NCBI GenBank assembly: GCA_963665195.1
Contig: OY762070.1
Span: 3,844,001-3,908,000 of the forward strand
Length of the DNA stretch: 64,000 nucleotides
Source: VXYL01 sp963665195
GTDB taxonomy: Bacteria > Pseudomonadota > Gammaproteobacteria > Pseudomonadales > Azotimanducaceae
Direction: 5' to 3'
The first letter of the stretch is position 1; every line of letters begins with the position of its first letter. The notes below the pieces were generated by a model. It did not search any database. It was not told where the DNA came from and saw nothing but the letters and a program-made list of their open reading frames with translations. Both the position numbers and the translations under genes were made by a program. Below are positions 1 to 8,506 of the stretch, piece by piece.

Positions 1-158
1 GCATCGACCAAGCCGCGCTGATCGACCGGGACCGGCGCAACAAGGCGATCATCTTCAACCGGGAAGTGGACAAGGTCTGGGACCAGATCACGCCGCTGGT
101 GGGCCGGGATGCCGCCGAGAAGCAGATCGCGATGCTGCGCACCGTCGACGATTCATGA
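1..158 (+). CDS. C-terminal end of an unidentified protein
   Basis: The frame is open from base 3 and closes with TGA at 156-158, giving the last 51 residues of a protein that starts outside the window. The peptide is charged and looks helical (for example REVDKVWDQITPLVGRD, ending MLRTVDDS). I do not recognise the family. Its stop lies 18 bases before the acyl-CoA dehydrogenase-like gene on the same strand, so it probably belongs to the same transcription unit. Confidence 0.6.
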   Translation, partial: IDQAALIDRDRRNKAIIFNREVDKVWDQITPLVGRDAAEKQIAMLRTVDDS

Positions 159-176
159 GGAAGCTGGAGGGGTACG

Positions 177-1451
177 GTGGATAGGCTGACGGCGGAATAC
201 CTGATCGAGAATCCCAGCGCGGCTGAGCGAGCGATCCTGGAGCGCGTCGAGGCGGTGCTTCCAGCGCTCGCCGAGCGCTCCGCCGACATGGATGCGGAGA
301 GCTACTTGGCGACCGAGAACGTGCGCATCCTCGGCGCGGCGGGCCTGCTCGGTTTGGTCGTGCCCAAGGAATACGGCGGCCTCGGCGGCGGGCTCAGAGA
401 GTGGGCGGGCGCCAGCTTCGCCATCGGCACGGTCTGTCCGTCTACGGCGCTGGCCTACTTCTTCCACCTGACGTCCGCCTCGCGCGGCAACCTGTCGCTT
501 CAGGCCATCGACGCCGGGCTCTACAGCGACGAAGAAGCGCCGATCGTGCGGGCCTTCGCCGACAAGGTCCTCTACACGATGGGCCGGGACGGCAAGTGGC
601 TCGCCAATTTCGCGAGCGAGTCCGTGAAATCCGAAGCCGCCGCCATCACCATCACCACCCGGGCGTCCCGGGTCGATGGCGGCTGGGAGCTGAACGGCGT
701 CAAATCTTTCGGCTGCGCCACGGGCATCGCGGACAAGTACCTCGTGACGGCGAGCCTGGCCGGCATCGACGATGCCAGCGGCCTGTGTACGTTCATGGTG
801 GACCGGGGGGCGCCCGGCACGCGCGGCCGCATCGACTGGAACGCTCTCGGCATGAGGGGAACCGCCACCGAAGGGCTGGTGCTCGACAGCGTCTTCGTCG
901 CCGACCAGGACGCCCTTGCCCTGCCCGGTTCGTTCGTGAAGATGTGCTCGCAGAGCCGCACCGGCTTCGTCGGCAATCAGGTCGCCGCTTCGTGCATCTA
1001 TCTGGGCGGCGCCTTTGCGGTCTATCGCACCGCGTTGCGCAACATGCGGGAACGCAAGTTCCAGGACACCGGACGTCCGCTCGGCACCGGCCCCTATCAG
1101 CGACAGCTCATCGGCGACATGTACGCGGATTTCAACACCGCGCTGCTGTGGGCGCGGCGCATGATCGACATCGAAACCGCCGAGCCGCCCATCGTTGCGC
1201 AAGAGGAAGTGATGCCGTTCTGGCGCACCTGCAAGGGCCAGGTGGCGGAACACAGTTTCAAGGTGACCCAGCACGCGCTGAAGCTCGCTGGCACGGCGGG
1301 CACCCTGTTCGGGACGCCGTTCTCGCGGGCGCTGCGCGATGTCGCCATGGGGTTGGTGCAGGCGTTCCCCGCCGAACGCGGCCGCTTGGAAACCGCGCAG
1401 TTGCTCGTCGAAGGCTCCGCGCAGACCTCGTTCGACGCGCTGCGGCAGTAG
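177..1451 (+). CDS. acyl-CoA dehydrogenase-like flavoprotein
   Basis: This 424-residue protein has the length and three-part layout of the acyl-CoA dehydrogenase fold: an N-terminal helical domain (about 15-130, with VVPKEYGGLGGG near 65), a beta domain (about 130-240) and a C-terminal helical domain. The usual C-terminal Glu-containing YEGT-type motif is not visible. Related FAD or FMN monooxygenases of the same fold (DszC/SfnB type) therefore remain possible. The start is GTG at 177 behind GGAGG. An isochorismatase-fold hydrolase and an FAD monooxygenase follow closely, so a role in breaking down an aromatic or amide-containing compound is inferred. The substrate is unknown. Confidence 0.85.
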   Translation: MDRLTAEYLIENPSAAERAILERVEAVLPALAERSADMDAESYLATENVRILGAAGLLGLVVPKEYGGLGGGLREWAGASFAIGTVCPSTALAYFFHLTSASRGNLSLQAIDAGLYSDEEAPIVRAFADKVLYTMGRDGKWLANFASESVKSEAAAITITTRASRVDGGWELNGVKSFGCATGIADKYLVTASLAGIDDASGLCTFMVDRGAPGTRGRIDWNALGMRGTATEGLVLDSVFVADQDALALPGSFVKMCSQSRTGFVGNQVAASCIYLGGAFAVYRTALRNMRERKFQDTGRPLGTGPYQRQLIGDMYADFNTALLWARRMIDIETAEPPIVAQEEVMPFWRTCKGQVAEHSFKVTQHALKLAGTAGTLFGTPFSRALRDVAMGLVQAFPAERGRLETAQLLVEGSAQTSFDALRQ

Positions 1452-1466
1452 GCGGAAGTTGCTGCC

Positions 1467-2066
1467 GTGGATCTGCAACGCAAGCGGCTGGGATTGGGGC
1501 AGCGTCCGGCACTGGTTCTCGTGGATCTCATCAACGGCTTTACCGATCCGGCCTGCGCCCTCGGGACGCATTGCCCGACGGTGATCGCTGCCAACGCCGA
1601 ACTGCTCGACGCTTTCCGCGAGCGCGGCCTGCCCATCTTCTTCACCACGGTGGTGTACCGCCGCGCGGCCCAGGCGCGGGTATTCCGCCGCCGCATCGAA
1701 GCCCTGAACCTGCTCGAGCCGGGCTCGCGCTGGGTTGAGGTCGATCCCGCGCTCGCGCCCCGCGCTGGCGAACCGGTGCTCGAAAAGCAGGGGGCGAGCG
1801 GCTTCTTCGGCACCGATCTGGCCGAGCGGCTGGCCGCGGCGAAAGCGGACTCGCTGGTGGTCACGGGCCTCACCACCAGCGGCTGCGTGCGCGCCACGGT
1901 GGTGGACGGCTTGCAGCACGACTATCGGGTGGCGGTGCCGCGCGAGGCGGTGGGTGACCGAAACCCCGACGCGCACAACGCGAACCTGTTCGATATCGAT
2001 GCCAAATACGGCGACGTGCTGTCGCTGCGGGAAGTGCAAGGTCTGCTGCCGCGGATCGCAGCCTGA
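1467..2066 (+). CDS. isochorismatase-family cysteine hydrolase
   Basis: The protein has 199 residues, normal for this family. The expected Asp-Lys-Cys triad can be read as D20 (LVLVDLINGF), K107 (LEKQGASGFFGT) and C140 (TTSGCVRA). Family members hydrolyse amides such as N-carbamoylsarcosine, maleamate or nicotinamide, or cleave isochorismate. The position between an acyl-CoA dehydrogenase-like gene and a flavin monooxygenase favours an amidase step in a catabolic route, which is inference. The start is GTG, 15 bases after the previous stop. The next gene begins 5 bases after its end, so the three genes are probably co-transcribed. Confidence 0.9.
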   Translation: MDLQRKRLGLGQRPALVLVDLINGFTDPACALGTHCPTVIAANAELLDAFRERGLPIFFTTVVYRRAAQARVFRRRIEALNLLEPGSRWVEVDPALAPRAGEPVLEKQGASGFFGTDLAERLAAAKADSLVVTGLTTSGCVRATVVDGLQHDYRVAVPREAVGDRNPDAHNANLFDIDAKYGDVLSLREVQGLLPRIAA

Positions 2067-2071
2067 TCGGC

Positions 2072-3328
2072 ATGGACGGGCCCCCGGTGATCGTCGCTGG
2101 CTGCGGCCCCACCGGCGCCGTTCTGGCGTTGCAGCTCGCCCGCCAAAACATTCCCGTCGTCGTCTTGGAGCGGGAGGCATCCCTGCCCATGGACCTGCGC
2201 GCATCCACCTTCCATCCGCCGACTTTGGAGATGCTGAACGAACTCGGCGTCGCGGCCCCGATGATCGCCAAGGGACTGATCGTGGATCGCTATCAGTACC
2301 GCGATCGGCGTACCGGCGAGGTGGCGGAGTTCGACATGTCGCTGATCGGCGACGAGACGCTGTTTCCGTACCGGCTGCAGCTCGAACAGTACGAGCTGAC
2401 GCGGCTGATCGCCCGCGTGCTGCAAGGCCTTCCCCATGCCGAGCTGCGCTACCAGCACGAGGTCGTCGGGTTTCGCCAGGATGGGGATGGCGTGACGGCC
2501 GCGGTCGCCGTGCCCGGCGGCACCGATGAGATTCGCGGCAGCTATCTGATCGGCGCGGACGGCGCCTCGAGCAATGTGCGCAAGGCGGCGGGGATCGACT
2601 TCGCCGGGTTCACCTACGATGAGAAGTTCGTCGTCGCATCGACGCCGTTCCCGCTCGACGATGTCCTGGACGATCTTTCCTACGTGAACTACATCGCCGA
2701 TCCCGAAGAGTGGTGCGTGGTGCTGCGCACGGACAAGCTGTGGCGGGTGCTGTGGCCCACCAACCCCGACGAGCCGGATGCATCGATCTACCTCGGCGAT
2801 GCGTGGCTGCAGGAGCGGCTGCATCGGCTGCACGACAAGCAGGGGGACTACGAGATCCGCCATCGCTCCATCTACGACGTGCATCAGCGCGTAGCGCAGA
2901 CCTACTACAAGGGCCGCGTAGCGCTGATCGGCGATGCCTGCCACATCAACAATCCGCTCGGCGGCATGGGCATGAACGGCGGCATCCACGATGCCTGCAA
3001 TCTCGGCGCCAAGCTGGTGGCCGTGCTGCGCGGCAGGGCCGACGCCGAGCAGAGTCTTGGGCGCTACGATCGCGAACGGCGCACGCTCGCGGTGCGCTTC
3101 ATCCAAGAGCACACCATCAGCAACAAAGCGCTGATGGAGTCCACCGATCCCGATGTCCAGCGCCGCCGCCAGCGCGACTTCATGGACAAGGCGGCCGATC
3201 CCGTCAAGGCCAGAGCCTTCATCATGGAGCGGGCCATGTTCGACTGCTTGCAGGAGGGCCGTGCCGCGCCTTCGCCGACAGGCGCCCGCGATTCGGCAAC
3301 AGCACTACCGGAGGACCCAACGCCATGA
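2072..3328 (+). CDS. FAD-dependent aromatic-ring monooxygenase (PHBH/UbiH type)
   Basis: The 418-residue protein opens with the dinucleotide-binding motif GCGPTG (about 10-15). A DG motif near 163 (IGADGASSNVR) and the FAD-ribityl motif LIGDACHINNPLGG near 286 follow, which together define the para-hydroxybenzoate hydroxylase family. Such enzymes use NAD(P)H and oxygen to hydroxylate aromatic rings. It ends in an ATGA overlap with the lipoprotein gene, showing translational coupling. Substrate specificity cannot be read. Its place in the cluster suggests it works with the two upstream enzymes. Confidence 0.9.
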   Translation: MDGPPVIVAGCGPTGAVLALQLARQNIPVVVLEREASLPMDLRASTFHPPTLEMLNELGVAAPMIAKGLIVDRYQYRDRRTGEVAEFDMSLIGDETLFPYRLQLEQYELTRLIARVLQGLPHAELRYQHEVVGFRQDGDGVTAAVAVPGGTDEIRGSYLIGADGASSNVRKAAGIDFAGFTYDEKFVVASTPFPLDDVLDDLSYVNYIADPEEWCVVLRTDKLWRVLWPTNPDEPDASIYLGDAWLQERLHRLHDKQGDYEIRHRSIYDVHQRVAQTYYKGRVALIGDACHINNPLGGMGMNGGIHDACNLGAKLVAVLRGRADAEQSLGRYDRERRTLAVRFIQEHTISNKALMESTDPDVQRRRQRDFMDKAADPVKARAFIMERAMFDCLQEGRAAPSPTGARDSATALPEDPTP

Positions 3329-3972
3329 GACCTGTCGACTCCACTCGAGCGAGCCTGCTCCCTTGCCTGCTGATCTGGGGCCTGTGCGCGGCGATCGCCG
3401 GCTGCGCGGAAACCGCCTCGACCGACGCGGCAGCGGCGGGCGATCCGGACGCCGAAGCGTCCATGGGCACGCAGCCCGCCGCCGAACCCGAGCCGCTGAC
3501 GCTGCGCCGCCAGACGTTGATCGTCCGCGACATCGAAAGATCCCTCATGCTCTACCGGGATGCGATCGGCATGGAGATCATCTACGACAACATCATCCGC
3601 AGGCCGCACCGCAGCGAAGACCGCGAGCAGGAAATCCGCCTGGTCTTCCTCAAGGCGACGGACGACTTCATCGGCGTTCTGGGGCTGGTCGACTACGAGC
3701 ATGGCGAACCGCAGCATCCGGTCCACGCCAAGCCGGTGCGCAAGGAGGGCTTCACCCCTGGCAACTCCGTGCTGCTTTTCAACACCACCGAGTTGGACGA
3801 GCGCTGGCCCAAGATCGAGGCAGTCGAGGGCGTCGAGGTGATAAGCGGGCCCACCTACACCGAGTATCCCTCCTACGACGGCACCAGCACGATCCGGGTC
3901 AACGTCACCCGGTTCTACGACGCCGACGGCTTCCTCGTTGAGTTCAACCAGCCCCTCGACCCCATCCATTAG
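3325..3972 (+). CDS. VOC-domain lipoprotein
   Basis: The 215-residue product starts at the ATG that overlaps the previous stop. It carries a lipoprotein-type signal: a hydrophobic stretch at about 11-27 ending in AIAGC, so Cys would be lipidated. A Ala/Asp/Glu-rich linker follows, then a vicinal-oxygen-chelate (glyoxalase/extradiol dioxygenase) domain from about residue 58 (LIVRDIERSLMLYRDAIGMEI) to the end (FYDADGFLVEFNQP). A VOC domain anchored in the envelope is uncommon. A periplasmic role linked to the neighbouring oxidative pathway is inferred. Confidence 0.8.
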   Translation: MRPVDSTRASLLPCLLIWGLCAAIAGCAETASTDAAAAGDPDAEASMGTQPAAEPEPLTLRRQTLIVRDIERSLMLYRDAIGMEIIYDNIIRRPHRSEDREQEIRLVFLKATDDFIGVLGLVDYEHGEPQHPVHAKPVRKEGFTPGNSVLLFNTTELDERWPKIEAVEGVEVISGPTYTEYPSYDGTSTIRVNVTRFYDADGFLVEFNQPLDPIH

Positions 3973-4097
3973 CCGCGCGGCCAAGGAGGCGCGTCGGCCC
4001 ACCTCGCAAGTGCGCCGCCGGCCCGGCGCGGCTCGCTCAGTGCGAGAGCACAGTGGTCGTATACCCACGGCCCGAGGCGAATTGCTATGCTGGCACG

Positions 4098-5582
4098 ATG
4101 ACGAGCGCCAACCCCAGAGACCGCCTGGTGCCGTTCTCGAGCAAGCTGGCGTTCGGCGTCGGCCAGTTCGCGGAGGGCCTCAAGAACACCGGCTTCGGGT
4201 TCTTCATCCTCTTCTACTACAACCAGGTGCTGGGACTGCCGGGCACGCTGGCCGGGCTCGCGCTCTTCATCGCGCTGATGTTCGATGCCGTCACCGACCC
4301 CTTGGCCGGCTCGCTGTCGGACAACTGGAAGTCGCGGCTCGGGCGGCGGCATCCCTTCATGTACGCCTCGGCGCTGCCCCTGGCGCTCGCCTTCCTCGGC
4401 CTCTTCTCGCCGCCTGCGGGCCTCGGCGAGTGGGGCCTTTTCGCGTGGCTGACCGTATTCGCCATCCTGACGCGCGGCGCGATGACGCTCTACCATGTGC
4501 CGCATCTCGCACTCGGCGCGGAACTCACCGAGAACTTCGACGAGCGCACCCGGGTGGTGGCGTATCGGCAGTTCTTCGGCACGCTGGGCACTGCCGGGGT
4601 CTACCTGCTCGGCCTCGGCTACTTCTTCGCCGACGACCGGGGCGGGCGGCTCGCCATCGAGAACTACACGCCGTTCGCCCTGACCGCCGGGGTGTTGATG
4701 CTGGTAACCATCTGGTATTCCGCCTTCGGCACGCAGAAAGAGGTGCCGTTCCTCTCCGAACCGGCCCCGAAGCCGAAACGCAACCCGCTCACCCAGCTCT
4801 TCCTGGACCTCAAGGAGGGGTTCACGAACCGGTCGTTCACATGGCTGTTCTCCGGCGTGCTGATCGTTTTCATCATGGCCGGCGTCAACGGCGCACTCGA
4901 CCTGTACATGTTCGAGTATTTCTGGGAGCTCACCAGCGCGCAGATGCTGGGTCTCGTGATGGCGTCCGTGGCGGGGCTGCTGGTCGGCGTCTTCCTCACT
5001 ACGCCGCTCCTGCGCCGTACCAGCAAGGTGTTCGGCGTCATCCTCGGCACCGCGGTTTGGGCGATCTGCCAAGTGATCCCCGTGGTGCTGCGCCTTGGCG
5101 ACACGTTCCCTGAGAACGGTACCGACGCGCTCTTCTATACGCTGCTGGGGTTCCGCTTCATCCAGGGCGTGATCCTGCAGCAGGCCTTCATCGCCTTCGG
5201 CTCCATGATGGCGGATGTCGCCGACGAGCACGAGTACGAGTCGGGCGTGCGCCAGGAAGGCATCTTCTTCGGCGCCATCGCGTTTTCCAGCAAGGCGACG
5301 GCCGGCTTCGGGAACTTCATCGGCGGCTTCGGCCTCGACATCATCTCCTGGCCGCGCGGCCCGGAGATCCAGAGCGCCGCGGATGTCCCCGCCCAGACGC
5401 TCTTCAACCTCGGTCTTCTCTACGGCCCCATCGTCGCCGGCTTCTCGATCATCGCCCTGTGGTGCTATACGCGCTACGACCTTACCAAGGAGCGCCACGC
5501 CGCGATCATCGAAAAGCTGAATCAGCGCCGCCAAGACGACGCACCGCAGCGGCGCCGAATGCCGCCAGGTCAGCTCGCCTAG
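4098..5582 (+). CDS. GPH-family MFS sugar/cation-type transporter
   Basis: The 494-residue inner-membrane protein has about 12 hydrophobic segments and the glycoside-pentoside-hexuronide:cation symporter signatures. The N-terminal stretch FAEGLKNTGFGFFILFYYNQ, a D-P-L-A-G-S-L-SDNWKSRLGRRHP loop, and MADVADEHEYESGVRQEG in the second half are visible. Related proteins carry sugars or small organic solutes with a cation. The start is set at ATG 4098; 15 in-frame codons upstream look non-coding. A possible TATGCT -10 element lies 8 bases before the start, so the mRNA leader may be very short. It probably imports the substrate of the surrounding catabolic genes. Confidence 0.88.
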   Translation: MTSANPRDRLVPFSSKLAFGVGQFAEGLKNTGFGFFILFYYNQVLGLPGTLAGLALFIALMFDAVTDPLAGSLSDNWKSRLGRRHPFMYASALPLALAFLGLFSPPAGLGEWGLFAWLTVFAILTRGAMTLYHVPHLALGAELTENFDERTRVVAYRQFFGTLGTAGVYLLGLGYFFADDRGGRLAIENYTPFALTAGVLMLVTIWYSAFGTQKEVPFLSEPAPKPKRNPLTQLFLDLKEGFTNRSFTWLFSGVLIVFIMAGVNGALDLYMFEYFWELTSAQMLGLVMASVAGLLVGVFLTTPLLRRTSKVFGVILGTAVWAICQVIPVVLRLGDTFPENGTDALFYTLLGFRFIQGVILQQAFIAFGSMMADVADEHEYESGVRQEGIFFGAIAFSSKATAGFGNFIGGFGLDIISWPRGPEIQSAADVPAQTLFNLGLLYGPIVAGFSIIALWCYTRYDLTKERHAAIIEKLNQRRQDDAPQRRRMPPGQLA

Positions 5583-5622
5583 GCTCTCCAACACCAGCAA
5601 ACCTGTTTCGGAAAACACCACC

Positions 5623-6804
5623 ATGAACGGACCTTTGAACGGCTTGACCGTGCTCGATCTCACCATCGCCCGCGCCGGCCCCACCGCCGTGCGCCTGCTG
5701 GCGGACTGGGGCGCCGACGTGATCAAGATCGAAGCCCCGCCGGCGGTGGGCGGCGCGATGACGGGCGCCCGGCGCGGCCCGGACGAGCAGAACCTGCACC
5801 GCAACAAGCGCAGCCTCTGCATCGACCTCAAGAACGAGGAAGGCCATGCGCTGTTCATGGACCTCGCCGCCAAGGCGGACATCATCGTGGAGAACTTCCG
5901 CGCCGACGTGAAGCACCGCCTGAAGGTGGACTACGAGAGCGTGCGCGCCGTCAACGAATCGATCATCTACGCGAGCATTTCAGGGTTCGGCCAAGAAGGG
6001 CCCTACAGCGCCCGGCCCGGCGTCGATCAAATCGTGCAGGGAATGTGCGGACTTATGTCGATCACCGGTGAACCGGGGCGCGGGCCCATGCGCGTCGGCA
6101 TCGCCATCAGCGACACCGCCGCCGGCATGTTCCTCGGCCAAGGCATCCTGCTCGCCCTGCTGCATCGCGAGAAGACGGGCGAAGGGCAGTGGGTGCATAC
6201 CTCGCTCCTGGAAGCCATGCTGAACAAGCTGGACTTCCAAGGTGCTCGCTACACCATGCTCGGCGACGTGCCGGGCCAGCAGGGCAACGACCACCCGACC
6301 TCCACGCCGATGGGCACCTTCCGCTGCCGGAACGGGCGGGTGAACCTCGCCGCCGCCTCCGACCGCATGTGGCGCGGCTTCTGCACGGCAGTGGGCGCCG
6401 ACGCGCTATTGGCGGACGAGCGCTACGACTCCGCAAGGAAGCGCCGGCAATGCAAGGAAGAACTGAACGCCGAGATCGAGAAGGCGATCGCCCATCTGCC
6501 GGTGGACGAGGTGGTGGAGAAGCTGAACGCCGCCGGCGTGCCCTGCGGCCCGGTGAACGATGTGCGCGCCGGCTACGAGAACCCCCAGGCGCGCTTCCTC
6601 GGCATGGCGAAACCCGCCGCGCACAAGGAACTCGGCGATCTCAACCTGATCCGCTCGCCCATCAACCTGTCCCGCTTCCCGCACCCGGAACGCTTCGACC
6701 ACGCGGCGCCGGACCCGGGGCAGGACAGCGACGGGATTCTTGCGGGGTTGGGACTCGCGGCGGAGACGACGGAGCGGCTGCGCACGGCTGGTGCGATCCG
6801 CTAG
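5623..6804 (+). CDS. CaiB/BaiF class III CoA-transferase
   Basis: The 393-residue protein matches family III CoA-transferases throughout: GLTVLDLTIARAGPTAVRLLADWGADVIKIE at the N-terminus, RNKRSLCIDLK, ISGFGQEGP, and a candidate catalytic aspartate D164 in IAISDTAAG. These enzymes move CoA between acyl-CoA and a free acid through an aspartyl-CoA thioester. Together with the dehydrogenase-like gene at the start of the cluster it suggests CoA-activated degradation of an organic acid. It follows the transporter by 40 bases on the same strand. Confidence 0.92.
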   Translation: MNGPLNGLTVLDLTIARAGPTAVRLLADWGADVIKIEAPPAVGGAMTGARRGPDEQNLHRNKRSLCIDLKNEEGHALFMDLAAKADIIVENFRADVKHRLKVDYESVRAVNESIIYASISGFGQEGPYSARPGVDQIVQGMCGLMSITGEPGRGPMRVGIAISDTAAGMFLGQGILLALLHREKTGEGQWVHTSLLEAMLNKLDFQGARYTMLGDVPGQQGNDHPTSTPMGTFRCRNGRVNLAAASDRMWRGFCTAVGADALLADERYDSARKRRQCKEELNAEIEKAIAHLPVDEVVEKLNAAGVPCGPVNDVRAGYENPQARFLGMAKPAAHKELGDLNLIRSPINLSRFPHPERFDHAAPDPGQDSDGILAGLGLAAETTERLRTAGAIR

Positions 6805-6856
6805 GCTCGAACCCGCTTGGTGCCCCGCGCCGCCCTGGTGCGGAGGCGCCGCGCAC

Positions 6857-8476
6857 TCAGTCGGTGCGGCGCTCCCGCGCGAGGTGCAATCGCAGATCGT
6901 CGACCACGGAAGCCACGTACACATCGCGGGACGGCTCTCCATATCCGGACTGCGACACGCGGACGTTGTATTGGCCTTCCGGCAAGCCATCCAAGCGAAA
7001 GGCGCCCGCGCTGTCGGCGTGCGCGATCGCCCGGAATCGTCCGCGATCTAGCGAGGTCGATGTCACCACTACCCTGACATCGCGCAGCGGGCCGTCGGCT
7101 TCGACCGTGCCGCGCAGGCTGAACGGACCGAGGGCGATGTCGACGACGGCTTGTCCGACCAACGTCAGGTCGAATACCTGCCCTCGCGTGCGTACGGTGT
7201 ATTCGCCCTCATCGAGGCCACCGAGTTCGTATCGGCCGTTGGCGTCGGTCATGGTCCATGCCGACACCGCATTCGCATCATGTGGCTGAGCGAAGATCTC
7301 CACGCCGCTGACGGCTCGTCCGCCAGACGTGACGGTGCCGTGCAGCGTTGCGCCCCCGGAAAACTCGAAGTCGACGACGCGGTCCTGGGAGCCGCCCGCA
7401 TCGAGAGCCCTATGGAGCTGGCGCCCCGAGGAGGTCAATGCCCTCAATCTCACGCGCCCATCCGGCACGCCGGAAATCTCGAACTCGCCATTCCCGAAGC
7501 GTGGCCCGCCGGACAGGCCGAGGCCCGCGACTGGCGCATCGCCTTCGGCGACCACAGAGATCGCAGCGATCTCGGCTGGGGCAAGTCCGGTGATCCGACC
7601 CGCAACCCGCCCGGAAATCGGGACGACCAGCTCGATGCCCTCGATGTGCTGGTCATCGCCGAGGCGCACCTCTCGAGGGGTCGCCATTCCTTGGGCGCTT
7701 CCGGCGCGGAGCTGATAACGCCCCGGTGCCACGTTCGTCAGCGTGAACGTCCCATCCGCTTCGAACGGCTGTCCGAGCCCGGTCTGGTTGTCCAAGTCCC
7801 ACACCCAAAGCCGACCATCCCGCACATCATCCACCGGCACTCCCTCGACCACCAGGCGGCCGCTGATCGTCGAACCGCGCCCCATCCCGATGTCGGCAAC
7901 GTTCCAATCGCTTGGCACCAGAACTTTCTTCGCTCGATAGCCCCCGGCGTTTACGAGAAGTTCGACCTCGCCCCCAGCAAGCCCATCCAACTCGAAGACA
8001 CCATCCGAGCCAGCCTCTGCGACGTTCGCATGCAGGCCCATTCGCGCTGCCATCTTGCCCGTGTTGTTCTTGATCGCTACGCGAGCGCCGACAATCGGTG
8101 CGCCCGTCTCGGAGTCGAAGACCCTGCCGGACACCGCGCGGCCAAATCCGATCTCGATCACGCCTAGGTCGAGCCGATCCTCCTCGGTATCGACGGACGT
8201 CATCCAGATGGCGTAGCCTGCTCCCGATACCCGCAGACCGCCAACGTCGTTTTCAATGTCGAGGACGAAATGCCCGTCCGGCCCTGTCGTCGAGACCTCT
8301 TTCCAACCGGTTACGTCTCCCGCTGCTACCGCGAAATCCGCAAGTGGAAGCCCGGAATGCTCATCGACGACCAATCCCATCACGGTGATCGTCGCTGCCG
8401 GCCGCTCTTGCGCATCTGCGAGCAGCGCCACGGCAGCGACCATTGCCGCGCACATGATTGACCACCGTGCCTTCAT
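6857..8476 (-). CDS. secreted protein with carboxypeptidase-regulatory-like repeats
   Basis: The 539-residue protein begins with a Sec signal peptide (hydrophobic 7-21, ending LLADAQ). The mature part is a string of about six beta-sandwich repeats of the carboxypeptidase regulatory-like type. Each has the pattern G-x-V-x-D-x-x-x-G-x-P-(I/L)-x-x-A, such as VSGRVFDSETGAPIVGARV, and a GxYxLxGLxxGxYxV closing strand. No catalytic domain is visible. It is exported, probably to the periplasm or outer surface, and may bind carbohydrate or protein; its actual role is unknown. It converges with the CoA-transferase gene. Confidence 0.8.
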   Translation of the reverse strand: MKARWSIMCAAMVAAVALLADAQERPAATITVMGLVVDEHSGLPLADFAVAAGDVTGWKEVSTTGPDGHFVLDIENDVGGLRVSGAGYAIWMTSVDTEEDRLDLGVIEIGFGRAVSGRVFDSETGAPIVGARVAIKNNTGKMAARMGLHANVAEAGSDGVFELDGLAGGEVELLVNAGGYRAKKVLVPSDWNVADIGMGRGSTISGRLVVEGVPVDDVRDGRLWVWDLDNQTGLGQPFEADGTFTLTNVAPGRYQLRAGSAQGMATPREVRLGDDQHIEGIELVVPISGRVAGRITGLAPAEIAAISVVAEGDAPVAGLGLSGGPRFGNGEFEISGVPDGRVRLRALTSSGRQLHRALDAGGSQDRVVDFEFSGGATLHGTVTSGGRAVSGVEIFAQPHDANAVSAWTMTDANGRYELGGLDEGEYTVRTRGQVFDLTLVGQAVVDIALGPFSLRGTVEADGPLRDVRVVVTSTSLDRGRFRAIAHADSAGAFRLDGLPEGQYNVRVSQSGYGEPSRDVYVASVVDDLRLHLARERRTD

Positions 8477-8506
8477 GACCCCAACTACCTGCCTTCCGCT
8501 TGCCCG

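Noticed and set aside
153..2204. 683-codon open frame on the minus strand
   Set aside because: It is antisense to three recognisable enzymes, rich in Arg and His with no family signature: a shadow frame of GC-rich DNA.
6845..6872. GGCGCC...GGCGC hairpin between the CoA-transferase and the repeat-protein gene
   Set aside because: Pairing needs a two-base bulge and there is no T-run, so a terminator call is not supported.
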